DNA of 64,000 nucleotides from Arctopsyche grandis (taxonomy: Eukaryota > Arthropoda > Insecta > Trichoptera > Hydropsychidae), in contig NC_135356.1 of assembly GCF_051622035.1 (NCBI RefSeq), positions 13,316,079 to 13,380,078 on the forward strand, read 5' to 3'. Positions 53,805 to 64,000 of this stretch are shown here, in pieces. Made by a program: the position numbers and the translations under genes. How positions within the stretch are numbered: position 1 is the first letter of the stretch; each line of letters opens with the position of its first letter. The notes under the pieces were generated by a model. That model made no database searches. It worked only from the letters and a program-made list of their open reading frames with translations, and was not told the DNA's origin.

Positions 53805-55150
53805 TATGGAGGATGAACGAATGAGACGACTGGCATGTTAATGCACGTGTTTATTATATGACAGCTGAAGACAGAGTGAGTAGTAGCTCTCCGAACCCAG
53901 CCGAGTTGGTTCCCATTCGCAGGAAGGCCACCAAACTCGACCATGCGTATAAGCGAGCCGCCACATCACTCCCCCCCCAGCATCAGCGATACCAAAATTA
54001 CAAAGAAACAAATTTTACAAAAGAAAAAATTATTGTTATACAGAGAAAAAAATTATTAAGTGTGGAGAAAAAAAAAATGTTGACGTGGGTCATCCGCTGT
54101 GTAGGTGTACCGCCCTGAATGGTCGGTACATTCGAGGGCGGTGACGTCGCGGGCAGGACGGTAGCTGGTCCGATGGTCGCGCGATGCGATGCTGCGCCGG
54201 CGCCGCTCTTCCGAGGCTGATGTCGGTTGGTGGGGCGGCAGGGGCATCGATGTGGTTGATGATACTCCGAGCTGGACCGTGAGTCGTTGTGGCTCGTGGA
54301 GGTGTTGTAGCGCTACCGCCCGTCTCGGCGTGACGACGCTCGTGGGGACGGACGGGGCCTTGATGATGATGATGGTGCTGAGGTGGTGTGTGATGAATCT
54401 TGTGGTGCTGGATGACCGTTCTACGTGTACTGGATCGCGCATGACTCCACATCCAGCTGTCAAGATCGTCGTCGCATTCGCTTCCCCATTTTTTAAGCAC
54501 CTGTCATCGACGTTGTGGCTGGACTCATGTCGATAGGTAGGTAGGTAGGTAGGTAGGTAGCCATGTCTGCTCGTTTATTGTCACCCGCGGGCCGCGGCGT
54601 GCTGTGTTGATGGCGATGGGGGCGCGGCGGGTAGCTTTCCAGCCTGGCTTGGCGAGACAGGGATGAGCGGCATGTTGAAATTGATCGAGGCTGCGTGGCT
54701 CGATGTCGGGGGTCACCAGTTATGGAGGATGAACGAATGAGACGACTGGCATGTTAATGCACGTGTTTATTATATGACAGCTGAAGACAGAGTGAGTAGT
54801 AGCTCTCCGAACCCATCCGAGTTGGTTCCCACTCGCAGGAAGGCCACCAAACTCGACCATGTCGTATAAGCGAGCCGCCACAGGTCCCTTCTCAGAAGTG
54901 ACCGATACCGTGGTACCGTGAAACCGAATGTCGTGGGAATACATATCCGAGTACGTGACCATAACAATAGGTAAACACATCAGACATTGAAGATGTCCTG
55001 AGAGACCTGCCTCTTATAAGGCGGTACTTAGGCGATATCAAGACATTCTGGACGGAGCACTGCCAGTGCGTGTATCTCCTTCATCATCAATAAATGCTGT
55101 GGCACGACTTTGGCCTTTTACTTGGATCCTCCACCCACCCCTACGCAACA
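53805..55150 (-). mobile_element. Degraded LTR retrotransposon (minus strand)
   Basis: On the minus strand a 430-bp LTR (55150 to 54721) starts TGTTGCGTAGGGGTGGG and contains AATAAA near its end. It is followed by TGGTGACCCCCGACATCGAG, a Ty3/gypsy-like primer-binding region. After about 750 bp of interior without gag/pol motifs comes a second, partial LTR copy (about 53966 to 53805) that lacks its first part. The element has lost all its coding region. Confidence 0.75.
54533..54562. repeat. (TAGG)n microsatellite
   Basis: About seven GTAG units inside the LTR element interior. Confidence 0.9.
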
Positions 55151-55610
55151 ATACTATTAGTATGAGTGTTATATTATACTATTAGTATAGGGTTGCTATA
55201 ATTGTCGGGACCGGGACAACCACCCCCCAAAAAAAAAATAAAAATAAAAATAATAAATAAAATCTAAATCTAAAATCACTCTTCCCTATTGGCGTCGTCC
55301 ACACACACGGTATCTACACCCAATATTTACAAAATTTTCCATATTCAGTTCCCATATTGCAACCTGTAGTTGCTATTTGGGAACTGGTTATGGAAAAATT
55401 CCTAAATATCGGGTGTATCGGGTGTAGATATCGGTAGTGTGGACGTAGCGACTCTGAACCCAGCCGAGTTGATCTCAACTCGCTATACGACTCGACCATG
55501 TCGTATAGCGAGCCGCCACAATACTATTAGTATAGGGCTGCTATAACTGTCGGACCACCGACCGGGACAACCCCCCCCCCCCCAAATAAAATAAAATAAA
55601 ATCGCTCTTC
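55151..55610. repeat. Duplicated ~90-bp segment around an LTR scrap
   Basis: 'atactattagtatagggttg' with 'gggacaacc', a C run and 'atcactcttcc' near 55186-55285 recurs with small changes at 55522-55610. Between them, 55452-55521 resembles an LTR portion ('gaacccagccgagtt', 'gcgagccgccaca'). Confidence 0.55.
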
Positions 55611-55618
55611 CTTATTAA

Positions 55619-57036
55619 AGGTCTATTCATACCTAGTCGGCACGAACCGAATTCAGCAGGTATCCGGCCGTACGAAAAGTATTATTTGGTACATTTTGTA
55701 TGGGTATGTTCATTTCAACCGTCACGTTTACAGCACGGCAGGCTTACAGCAGTTCCCCTACATTTTCTGTTTATACCTAACAGCAACATCCGTCAACGTA
55801 TCGTATCCATATTTTTGGCCATCGTGGAGATATACACGCGGATTACGTGCCATGAGTCTGCCGCTCTGCTGTTTTGGACCAATTATCGATAGTGGCAGTT
55901 GACAGCTGTTCAATCTTTCGACATGGTTTTGGCGCTGACAATGACTTTTTGACAATGCTTCCTTAAATTTTGTAGATTTTTTGGTGATTTGTGTTTTTAT
56001 TTTATCCAGTATTGTTTCAAATTGGTATCGGTTCATACGGAAATATTTAAAAAACAATTGTCCATCATCCACAAGCTCCTTATACAGTGTCCAAAACTCT
56101 CCTCCGGTTTTTCTATTTTTACATAGGGGCCGTTCAAGTATTACGTAAGCACTATAGGGGGGCGGGGGAGTCTTTGCTTTGCTTATTTTTTATGACATGG
56201 GGGGTGGGGGGGTCGAGATGGTGATTACGTCAGCAGTAGTTATTTTTTTTTTACACATTGGCAACCCACACATTGTCTATGCTTGAAAACCAAACACATA
56301 TTCGGGGATTCCCACAAATAATGAATACGTTTAGGTACTCGCTTAGAAGCGAGTGGGGGAATTACCGCGCGCTACTCACTTATCAAAATTTCTTCCGTCA
56401 ATCTATTGTTTCGTTTCGGTACGATTGACAACAATAAAACAGAATACATTAAAAGAAAAATGCATATAGGTACCAATGTTTACGTAAGCATGGTAGGAGG
56501 GGGGGGGGGGGGTAAGAGCTTTGCTTACTTTTGCTGACAAGGGGGAGGAGGGGTAAATAATTGTAATAGATCTGCTTACGTAATACTTGAACGACCCCAT
56601 ACCTCTTATACAGTTCACATGGTTTTCGTGTAAGTGGTAATTTTTTATACTTCTTATTTAACATGGGATGCACATCAAAACGCCTCCGTGCTTTTTTATT
56701 GCCTTCTTGAGCTTCTTCTTCCGACAACAACGCGATTATACATAATTTTTCGTTCGATAAACGCCGAAACATTTTTGCTGACTTGTATTCTGACCCGTAG
56801 CTACGAGTGCACGTGTATGCATATTCATATTGTAAGTACTCGACAATACGACGTAAGCAATATTGCGCCGTATCGTCATGGCCTGTAATGTTTTAGTAAG
56901 CCGATTTTGCCTTGCACTCGGCCAAAGTGCTGTAAACGTGACGTGACCGCGACGTGTAGGTAGATATGAATAGAAATGTAATAAAATGACATATTTGAAA
57001 CGGAGTCGTGCAGTGCTGTTAAGTATGAACAGACCT
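55619..57036 (-). mobile_element. PIF/Harbinger element, transposase interrupted by a MITE
   Basis: Ends AGGTCTATTCATAC and the complement of AGGTCTGTTCATACTTA, both flanked by TAA (55616-55618 and 57037-57039). Minus-strand coding pieces are the N-terminal part (56772 to about 56600: LSNEKLCIIALL, RRRFDVHPML, LTRKPCELYKRYG) and, after the inserted MITE, GGEFWTLYKELVDDGQLFFK, YFRMNRYQFETILDKIKTQI. These are Harbinger transposase N-terminal motifs. The DDE region is absent, so it is a deleted copy. Confidence 0.88.
56126..56598. mobile_element. MITE with 25-bp TIR nested in the Harbinger element
   Basis: GGGGCCGTTCAAGTATTACG, then TAAGC, at the left, and the complement of GGGGTCGTTCAAGTATTACG at the right. 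ATA flanks each side. Internally, G-rich tracts next to 'gctttgctta' occur twice. ISL2EU-like ends are my tentative class. Confidence 0.8.
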
Positions 57037-57445
57037 TAAAATGTCGTCGCTCTTTTTTGCGAAATCATACTTTTCCGACATTTTCGTTTTTTGGAGCTGC
57101 CCTTTTATATAGTTATAGAATTCAATACGTGACATGACATTTTATAATTGAAAACACATTGAATTATGCTTTTCACTGTGATACGCAATTTATTGATATG
57201 CGCACGCATTCGAAAGCTTATGCCCACCATCCTACCGGTTATGTGCATCCCGCACTTTCTGACCTCTTCTACGCCGCAGTGACAGGTTGAAGAACGAGCA
57301 CTTACTTTCGGATAGTCACCGTTCATTTGCTCTCCACTCATTTATCCTATCATCATTCACAGTGGGATTGTTAGTTGTTTGTATTTTCATATGTAGAATC
57401 AAACTTATATGAATAATACTTAATTTAGTTATTGTATTTTTCCAG

Positions 57446-58577
57446 ACAATATGGAAGACATGGTAAAGAAGCTCATATTTACAAAGCTTACAAACTCGTA
57501 TACATGCCCTCTAACATTTAACACAACGTACCCGTGTGCATGTTGTAATGATAGGTTAATCAAAAAAACATTGCAACATTCGAAATAAAAAAAAAAACAT
57601 TTATTATAATAACTCATTTTATTTCAGATTCGCCTTGAAATCAAGTTACGAATGTCATATAAATCGGGCGAGTGTAAAAATAACGCTCTTTTGCAAGCAA
57701 TGCAACGCCAAACTACTATTCACGAATCGATGCTTGATGTTTCTGCACATGGAATCGCATGATAACAAAGAGTTCAAGTATTCGTTGGCAGACTTCACCA
57801 TCGAACCTATTCCAATCGAAATGATGAAAACTAATTTAATTCCCATTGCTGATCGAACTGGACCCGATGATCTATTGAAGAAATATGGAATCGCGTCGTC
57901 TAGCGATGAACCGAAAGATGAAATGATGAACACTAATTTAATTCCCGTTGCTGCTCTAACTGGACCTGATGATCTATTGAAGAAATATGGAATCGCGTCG
58001 TCTAGCGATAAACCGAAAGATGAAATGATGAACACTTATTTAATTCCCATTGCTGATCGAACTGGACCCGATGATCTATTGAAGAAATATGGAATCGCGT
58101 CGTCTAGCGATGAACCGAAAGATGAAATGATGAACACTAATTTAATTCCCGTTGCTGATCGAACTGGACCTGATGATCTATTGAAGAAATATGGAATCGC
58201 GTTGTCTAGCGATGAACCGAAAGAAAATAATGTAACCATTATGGATTATTCTGTCGAAAATATAGATCCTATCGACGTTGTTTCATTTAATCCAAGCGAT
58301 TCATGCCAAATCTGTTCTTTTAGGTTCAAGCAGACTGCTCAAAAATGGAATCCGTTTGCGACACCGTCGACATATAGACGATTCCAAAGTGTTCGACTGC
58401 ACGTGTTACCACTGCAAACACATCCTGCCCAACAAAAGGAAACCGAACACTCCAATTTGTATTTTTTTTATTAATCACATGAAAACTGTACTTTTGAAAT
58501 TACATTTAATGTTGGTTATTTTACTTATTTTAAGTCTATCTTACAATTTACCTAATCTTATGATTGTTATAATATAA
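57446..58577 (+). CDS. C2H2 zinc-finger coding stretch with 34-residue repeats (ZNF592/687/row-like), probably frame-disrupted
   Basis: Exon A 57446-57554 (acceptor 'tttttccag') and exon B from 57628 (acceptor 'atttcag') join across a 73-nt intron (donor 'ag|gttaat') to read YPCACCNDRFALKSSYECHI, then NRASVKITLFCKQCNAKLLF and NRCLMFLHMESHD, i.e. zinc-finger-like pairs. Then come four 34-residue repeats (57832-58230). After that the frame gives SCQICSFRFKQTA to a stop at 58474, while the +1 frame gives HIDDSKVFDCTCYHCKHILP to a stop at 58577. The finger-like Cys pairs lie in two frames, so there is either a one-base shift near 58340-58380 or a missed intron. The family guess (row/ZNF592/ZNF687) is from memory of the FALKSSYE..I.R motif. 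ATG at 57451 could be a start, but the preceding splice site suggests upstream exons. Confidence 0.55.
57832..58230 (+). repeat. Four tandem 102-bp coding repeats
   Basis: 'gatgatctattgaagaaata' begins at 57866, 57968, 58070 and 58172, exactly 102 bp apart. Each unit codes TNLIPIADRTGPDDLLKKYG, then IASSSDEPKDEMM. Units 1 and 3, and 2 and 4, share third-position choices (cccgat versus cctgat), so the array looks like a duplicated dimer. Confidence 0.95.
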
Positions 58578-58599
58578 TTTAAATTACACTCAAACTGAT

Positions 58600-59540
58600 T
58601 GTATTTACTGTTCGAAAACTGCATTAGAGGTGTTTTAAGAAAAATAAATAAATTTGAAATAAAACTTCTTTTGATCAAATATATTTTTTTAAATTCAAAA
58701 TATGAAACAGAAAACACCAGTAATTCAATAATAAATGTGAAAAATAAGAAAATCGCATAAACAAAAACGATGACAAGAAAAAAAAAAGTCATCCAAAATT
58801 AAATAAATCACAATGCAATTTCAATTCGCTAATTTGTATGAATGCATATATTTATCGCAAATACGCCATGTTTAAAAATCGCAGCAGACAACGCAAAAAG
58901 ATAGCATTACACTTTGTAAAAGTGGATTTTAGCCAACAAATCCTGAAACAATTGTGCCCATGTTGCAAAGCAAAAAGTATCCCTACATAAAAAACGTTTA
59001 ATCCTTCAAATACTTAGAAAAAGAAAGAACAAATCAGAATAATTCCCCAAAACGCAACAGTATATAGTAGGTAGAATTGAATAAAAGATTAATGGTTCTG
59101 AGATTGTTTTTATATTGTTTCGAACTTATCAGACATTACAAGAGAATAAATAACAGTATATACAAAAAAAAAATTAAACACTACATAATGTGACGCAGCA
59201 AATTTACTTTTTCAAACATTGACTGTAAATTTTGATGACGGGAAAAATAAAAGATGCGACTGCATAATAGCTGTGTCTATGCAGTAGGTTCGACATTTTC
59301 TGAAAATAAAAAAGTGACAATATAAATAAAAGTTGATTTATCACAAAGACACAAACACCATGCATCATTCAAGACAGCACGGTGCAGTCGTTCAAAAGAA
59401 AATATTTATTTTACAAAATAAACCAATTTTGTTTCAGTGGCGTAAATTAGAATTCTATACTTATCACCCAACACCTCCTTTTTGCCCTCTTTTTGTGCCT
59501 TTATGGAATATATATATATATATTAGAAGATAGGTAAATA
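58600..59540. other. AT-rich stretch after the zinc-finger region
   Basis: AATAAA-type hexamers near 58645 could serve as polyadenylation signals for the zinc-finger transcript. Nothing else is supported. Confidence 0.35.
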
Positions 59541-59563
59541 TAATCGACATTGTATAAAATATA

Positions 59564-59914
59564 CGGGTCTACCTCACGGGCTGGAATGTGAAATGCCGGA
59601 TAACGCAAATATCGGAAGGCAAAGATCGAAAATCGCAAGATCCTAAGTCGAAAGATCAAAAAAAAAGGGTGCATGGTAAACGGTACATACTCACTTAATT
59701 TGTACAAGCAGGATACAACAGGAACAGGCTTTTCCTCCCGTATTAATGTGCACGCGCAGAATACAGGAGGAAAAGCCTGTTCCTGTTGTATCCTGCTCGC
59801 GCAAATTAAGTGAGTATGTACCGTTTACCGTGCACCCTTTTTTTTGATCTTTCGATCTTTGCCTTCCGATATTTCCATTTTCCGGCATTTCACATTCCGG
59901 CCCGTCACGGAGAC
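59564..59914. mobile_element. Foldback MULE-like element, copy 2
   Basis: 351 bp, nearly a full inverted repeat, same family as 35952-36331. Outer flanks TAAAATATA and AAAAATATA (8 of 9). Inner arms with 'caggatacaacaggaacagg' are still almost identical, so this copy is younger or better conserved than copy 1. Confidence 0.8.
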
Positions 59915-60332
59915 CAAAAATATACATAGGTTTCGGGAGGGATTCAAAGTCTATACGAAAATATGATAATAGGGATCGGCATACTAAGTTGTGTCTATTT
60001 ACGCTGTATTTTGAATTTTTTTTTTTTTGAACTTCTTGATTATAGAGTAGATTTATAGTCTACGAGTGAAGCTTTATTAAAAAAATAAAAATGTTTTTAG
60101 AACTGTTCAAATATAATAATATAAGTGTAAAAATATTATAATTCTGGTCCTATAAAAAAAAAATTATTGTATAATTTAAATAAATATAATTTCTCTATAT
60201 TTAATTGGTTCGAAATTATTTCAAAATCAAAAAAAATCTGAAAAAATAACGATTTATCCCTAATACGAAATGTGAAATTAGTACTTATAGGTTATACGGG
60301 CGCATCCAAGCATCGAGTATACACATTTACAC

Positions 60333-60545
60333 CAGTAGCGGCTCGTGAGATTTCATAGTGGGGGGGCTGCAGATTATTCAGGCTGTAGTAGCTCGAATTG
60401 ATCGAATAAAAACAAAAATAGCTAGAATATGTACTATACTGGGAGGTCTGCAGCCCCGCAGCCCATGTGGACGACAAAATAAGCGTACATTTGTACTGTA
60501 TTGGGAGGCTGCAGCCCCGCAGCCCATATGGACGAGCCGCCACTG
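60333..60545. mobile_element. hAT MITE with perfect 8-bp TSD
   Basis: Ends CAGTAGCGGCTCGTG and the complement of CAGTGGCGGCTCGTCC; ATTTACAC flanks both sides (60325-60332 and 60546-60553). Inside, 'ggctgcagccccgcagccca' occurs twice about 60 bp apart. Confidence 0.88.
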
Positions 60546-60571
60546 ATTTACACCAACACAAACAAATACAT

Positions 60572-60891
60572 GGCAGTTACATGAATGGCCTCTAGGTGGC
60601 GCAAACAGTTTTGGTAGTGACAATATGCAACCAGTGAGACTATACATCGAAAGATCGAAAACGCATTTTCCAAATAATCTTATTATACATACCTACATAT
60701 TATTTGAATTACACATACATACATTCTGATGGAGATCAGTATTGCCTTATTACAGATGAAATCTCCCTCAATCATAAATTATATAATCAAAATGTATTTT
60801 CGAGTTTCATCGATATTGTTCAATCACCACTTGCATACTATCACTTTACTTCAACTGTTTGCGACACCTACAGGTCGTTCATGTAACTGCC
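60572..60891. mobile_element. TIR element with ~43-bp inverted ends
   Basis: GGCAGTTACATGAATGGCCT, then 'ctaggtggcgcaaacagtt', is mirrored at 60853-60891 ('aactgtttgcgacacctaca', 'ggtcgttcatgtaactgcc'). No ORF. Confidence 0.65.
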
Positions 60892-60969
60892 GTGTAATTG
60901 TATGTCAGTGTGTATACCCAATGCTCGGATCCACCTATATGACCAATAAATACCGTAGAATTAATATAT

Positions 60970-61600
60970 AAATACAATGCTAAGTCTTACAAGTTTTGCG
61001 CTCACTTATGAAACCTATCCAGCTCACCATAGTGACGAATTATCACTTTTCAATTTGAAAACGTTTTCTTTGGGCCTCAACATTTACAAAATCGTGAATT
61101 ATTATAGTAAGTCAGTCACATATCTTTTGGTACCGGTGATATTTCTAATTCAAATTCAAAAATATATCCAAAAAATGGAAGAGTCACGCCAACAGTTTGC
61201 TTAAAACACTAAAAATATAATCCAACATACAAATTGTTAGTCATTTTTTAAAAGGGGTAGCACTCCATTCTTCAAAAAACGGCTCCCTGAACTCGGAACG
61301 CTGTACCATGCATAACGGGCTCTATTTTAAAGTCCCGCAAGGTCAGAGGAGTGCGCCGCACCAGGTTTGGGGAGTCTAGTTTGGGTAAACGCTTCTAAAA
61401 AGTCCATACTTATATATGTTAATTATTCGATCATGTCATATATACATACAAACATTACAAAATATTAGTTTTCATTTATCATTCCAAGATGTGTTAATAA
61501 ATGATTACACTATCGAAAAGTTTGCACTCAATACCACCTTTTCTATCGACTTACTTACTTACTATTGACACACTATAAATTATTTTTCACCTGAAAATAT
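60970..61600. other. Intergenic, nothing supported
   Basis: AT-rich apart from a short GC-richer part at 61270-61390 without coding signal. Confidence 0.4.
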
Positions 61601-61607
61601 ATAGCAT

Positions 61608-61613
61608 TTTATT
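61608..61613 (-). terminator. Polyadenylation signal of the ATP synthase epsilon exon
   Basis: AATAAA on the minus strand, 13 nt past the stop codon of the adjoining coding exon. Confidence 0.5.
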
Positions 61614-61625
61614 TTGTTAATAATC

Positions 61626-61806
61626 TCAAAGTATATCATGTGTGTATATGATAAATGACAAGTGTGTTTCATTACTGATTGGCTTTCCTTCAGCCCATTT
61701 CGTGAATCTGATGTGAGAGTCGTCCCGGCGAGCTGCATCCGTGCGAAATTCCGGTTTCAGAACTCGCCTCACTAATTTTGCGGCGATGTTGGAATAGTTG
61801 ATGTAG
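61626..61806 (-). CDS. ATP synthase F1 subunit epsilon, last exon (exon 1 not found)
   Basis: Mitochondrial F1 central-stalk subunit that joins gamma and delta (animal epsilon; 'stunted' in flies). On the minus strand after acceptor 'gattcatttcag' the exon gives one base, then YINYSNIAAKLVRRVLKPEF, RTDAARRDDSHIRFTKWAEG, KPISNETHLSFIIYTHDIL and TGA. YI.YS.IAA..(V/L)R..LK.E.R..A.(K/R)RD.S...F..W..GKP is the insect epsilon pattern. The usual first exon (about ten residues, M..WR.AGL.) would lie to the right, but I do not see it before 64000, so it is either beyond the window or lost. The open frame and good acceptor favour a real exon over a pseudogene. The hydrophobic tail after KPI is unusual. 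Confidence 0.82.
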
Positions 61807-61809
61807 CTG

Positions 61810-62880
61810 AAATGAATCAACGTAATATACTTTTTGAGCGAGCTGAAACTATGCAGATCAATATATGTTGTGTATAAGTCCTTTTCATTGAACATCTTTA
61901 ATTAAAACTTAACTAAAAAAAATTTTCATTCCACAAATCAATTTGTTAGAACAAAACGATTACAGAAAAATCTCCAATAACATGAGGTACATATTTTCTT
62001 CGACAGAATTTGGATGACTTCATTATCTCTTCCCATCCCGTTACTACAGAATTAAAGTCTAACTAGTGATATAACACACGGAGAGTAAAGAGGGCGAGCA
62101 AGACAAGTGATCTATAAATACATTTATGAAAATATATCATAAATTAAAAGTATACATATGTAAAATGAAACATAACCTCAAGTGTAAATATCTTTTGCAT
62201 AAATAGCTTAAAATATAGCAGGTATGTGCATACATTAGGGTTATGGTACAATTACGTAAGATGGTGTGAATGTAAGATTTTTCGTGAAATCCTGACACAA
62301 ATGAAGTCATTAAATATGTATGGCTATTACGTGACTTACTTCAAACCGACTTGTCTCCAGGCAGACATATTTCAGGTTTTGTTTGAATCGTTCGAAGCAC
62401 CGCAAGAGCTGAACACCAAATGTGCCCAGACGAACGTGTGTGACGTAACAACGACCGGTACTGCCAGTCGTTCGATGTTCGTTTCAGCCTGTCGCGTATA
62501 CTGGCAGCATTTGAATTTACAAATCTAAAAATTCTAGTATTATCTAAGATTGCCACCTCAGACCCGGGGCTCACCCGAGAGTATGACAAAAAATATTTAT
62601 ATATATTTTATTCATATAAAAAGAAAATCATTTTATTTCCATTTAAAAATTATATAAAATAATAATGTTTGGTGAAAACATTAGAGAAAAATATTTTTAT
62701 CGGCACGCAAATCATGATTCGGTGATTATTGGTCACAAATAGAGATGGGCAAAAATGGGAATTTTGAACGAACGAGAAAAAACCGGAAACATTAAACGGT
62801 ATCACATTAATTATATATTAGAGTATTATAATGATATTACTTTGGAAAAAATATGATTTATTAAATTAATATATTTCGAA
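61810..62880. other. No supported gene; candidate region for the missing epsilon first exon
   Basis: I read the minus strand for an M-x-x-W-R-x-A-G-L codon run and found none. 'ttcggtgattattggtcac' at 62717 is another TTCGGTGATTA repeat start. Confidence 0.4.
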
Positions 62881-62884
62881 TTGA

Positions 62885-63014
62885 CATACGACGGGCTGAA
62901 AACCAGACTGGTACAAGTGATAAATAGCATATATGAAATGCTATTATTTTAGCACTTAAACCAGCTTTTTTTAAAAATGTCACTTGTACTATCTGGTTTT
63001 CAGCCCGTCATATG
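62885..63014. mobile_element. Short MITE, ~130 bp
   Basis: 'gacgggctgaaaaccag' with 'ctggtacaagtga' and its complement 'tcacttgtac...ctggttttcagcccgtc' form ~34-bp inverted ends around an AT-rich loop. Confidence 0.65.
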
Positions 63015-63541
63015 TACTTACTTATAACTTATCAATATATTCAAATACTACTATAAAATTTAATTCATTTGCACTGTTTTGCATTAAATAAATACTTTAA
63101 ATTTGGTGCATTTCACAGGAGTTGTTAAAGTGTAAAGAATTAATGATAAAAAGTAATGGCCATTACAAATAATGTACTATCAATTATAATTGAAATTTAA
63201 TGTAAGAGAATTCATAGCAGAGAATTATGATCTATATGGCCGAATTTTATGCTGGTCAATGGAAGATCGAGATATTAAGAAGTGAACAAAGCAAATTCTA
63301 TCTGTGACGGTGGAAAGAGTTGCAAAAATTGTTAAAATTTTTAATGTTAATTTATATCATGTAAAATTATCTACTGTGTATGAACACAGTCAGTTCCATT
63401 GTATTTTTGTGTAATTATCAACTACATATTTTACAGTAAAATTTATTGTGCCGCAAAGTTAAAGAAAATGTTAAGTATGTAACTCTTTTGCCACTTCAAT
63501 CGCTCTTTTTGAAGTAATCCAATCCTCTTAATATTATACAT

Positions 63542-64000
63542 TGTAGGAATCTCGTCATCGTCATCGTCATCGAAACATTCGAGAATATTCCGCAACAACA
63601 AACTACATCGAGCGGAACGAAACCCAGACGACATACACCTGCAGTCATTATATTAAACTCAAGCGGAACGCCCCTACCAGTCGAGTGGAACCAAAACGGT
63701 CGAAACACGCCGCCACCATTAAAATACATCGAGCGGAACGGCGCCAATCGTTCCAGAAAATTCTACCCCTCGACAAAAGTGCATTCCTCTCTTACGCATC
63801 AACAAACCACCACCATCGATCAGGTGATTCCAGAAACACTATAAAAGGAGGTACAACCCAAACAACGTCAGTCGACCCACAGCAGCAAGCGTCGACACAC
63901 AGCAGCAGACCAGTCAACATACAGCTCCTGACCAGCCACCACTACACTACGCGGACTTGGAAGATCAACCAGCCGGACGAGCCAGCAACACACTGCCGTA
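63542..64000 (+). mobile_element. LTR (5' part), continuing past the window
   Basis: From 'tgtaggaatctcgtc' the composition shifts abruptly to GC-richer sequence with repeated 'cgagcggaacg' motifs and a CGTCAT triplet. It has a TATA box at 63840 and a CA/CAG-rich leader ('cagcagcaagcgtcgacaca'). This resembles a retrotransposon LTR promoter. The other end and the coding region are outside the window, so a host gene promoter is the alternative. Confidence 0.45.
63840..63848 (+). promoter_or_regulatory. TATA box
   Basis: TATAAAAGG, consensus TATA box with G at the following position. About 30 nt downstream, 'cgtcagtcgac' is an initiator-like start context. Confidence 0.55.

Noticed and set aside
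54056..54536. Overlapping ORFs rich in His, Pro and Arg
   Set aside because: Open in several frames because of GC-rich composition inside the LTR remnant; no gag or pol motifs.
57105..57341. 78-residue minus-strand ORF between the Harbinger element and the zinc-finger exons
   Set aside because: Has a Cys/His appearance, but no recognisable finger spacing or neighbouring exon on that strand.
57655..58239. Minus-strand ORFs with FIISSFGSSLDDAIPYFF repeats
   Set aside because: Complement of the 102-bp coding repeat; the plus strand carries the zinc-finger motifs and splice sites.
60976..61204. 75-residue ORF downstream of the TIR element
   Set aside because: No family resemblance, AT-driven composition, no splice or promoter context.

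Overview
The window is AT-rich eukaryotic DNA with GT-AG introns, many TA, CA and CATA/TATG microsatellites and dozens of short transposons. The encoded proteins look insect-like (an arthropod SLO2-type potassium channel, an insect-type ATP synthase epsilon). I can support 'insect' but not the order.

Positions 652-41325 (+) hold most of one gene: a Slack/Slick (KCNT) type potassium channel, SLO2 in flies. I place 19 coding exons. Every intron phase closes and the joined coding length is 3681 nt (1226 residues plus stop), running from the S4-S5 linker through the pore (TVGYGD), S6, RCK1, a Ser/acidic linker, RCK2 and a Ser/Gln-rich C-terminus. The exons for the N-terminus and S1-S4 lie left of the window. 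Noteworthy points are a 63-nt in-frame cassette-like exon (23462-23524), two in-frame donors on one exon (31498 and 31555) followed by a long CA repeat, and a perfect-looking donor 6 nt after the stop codon.

Positions 41326-57400 contain no gene I can support. They hold microsatellites and mobile elements. The most striking is a hAT element (49724-52348, perfect 8-bp target duplication) carrying two further hAT-like insertions and itself inserted next to a GC-rich minisatellite block. A degraded LTR retrotransposon (53805-55150, minus) and a PIF/Harbinger element (55619-57036) interrupted by a long-TIR MITE follow.

Positions 57446-58577 (+) carry a spliced C2H2 zinc-finger coding stretch (ZNF592/ZNF687/row-like, tentative) with four 34-residue tandem repeats and an apparent frame shift. 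Positions 61626-61806 (-) carry the last exon of the ATP synthase epsilon subunit. The window ends inside what looks like an LTR with its own TATA box.

The introns are rich in mobile DNA: PIF/Harbinger, hAT, mariner, MULE-like foldback, piggyBac-like and tRNA-derived SINE copies, several with intact target duplications. One intron carries a regular array of ACTTCCGG boxes spaced about 147 bp apart.
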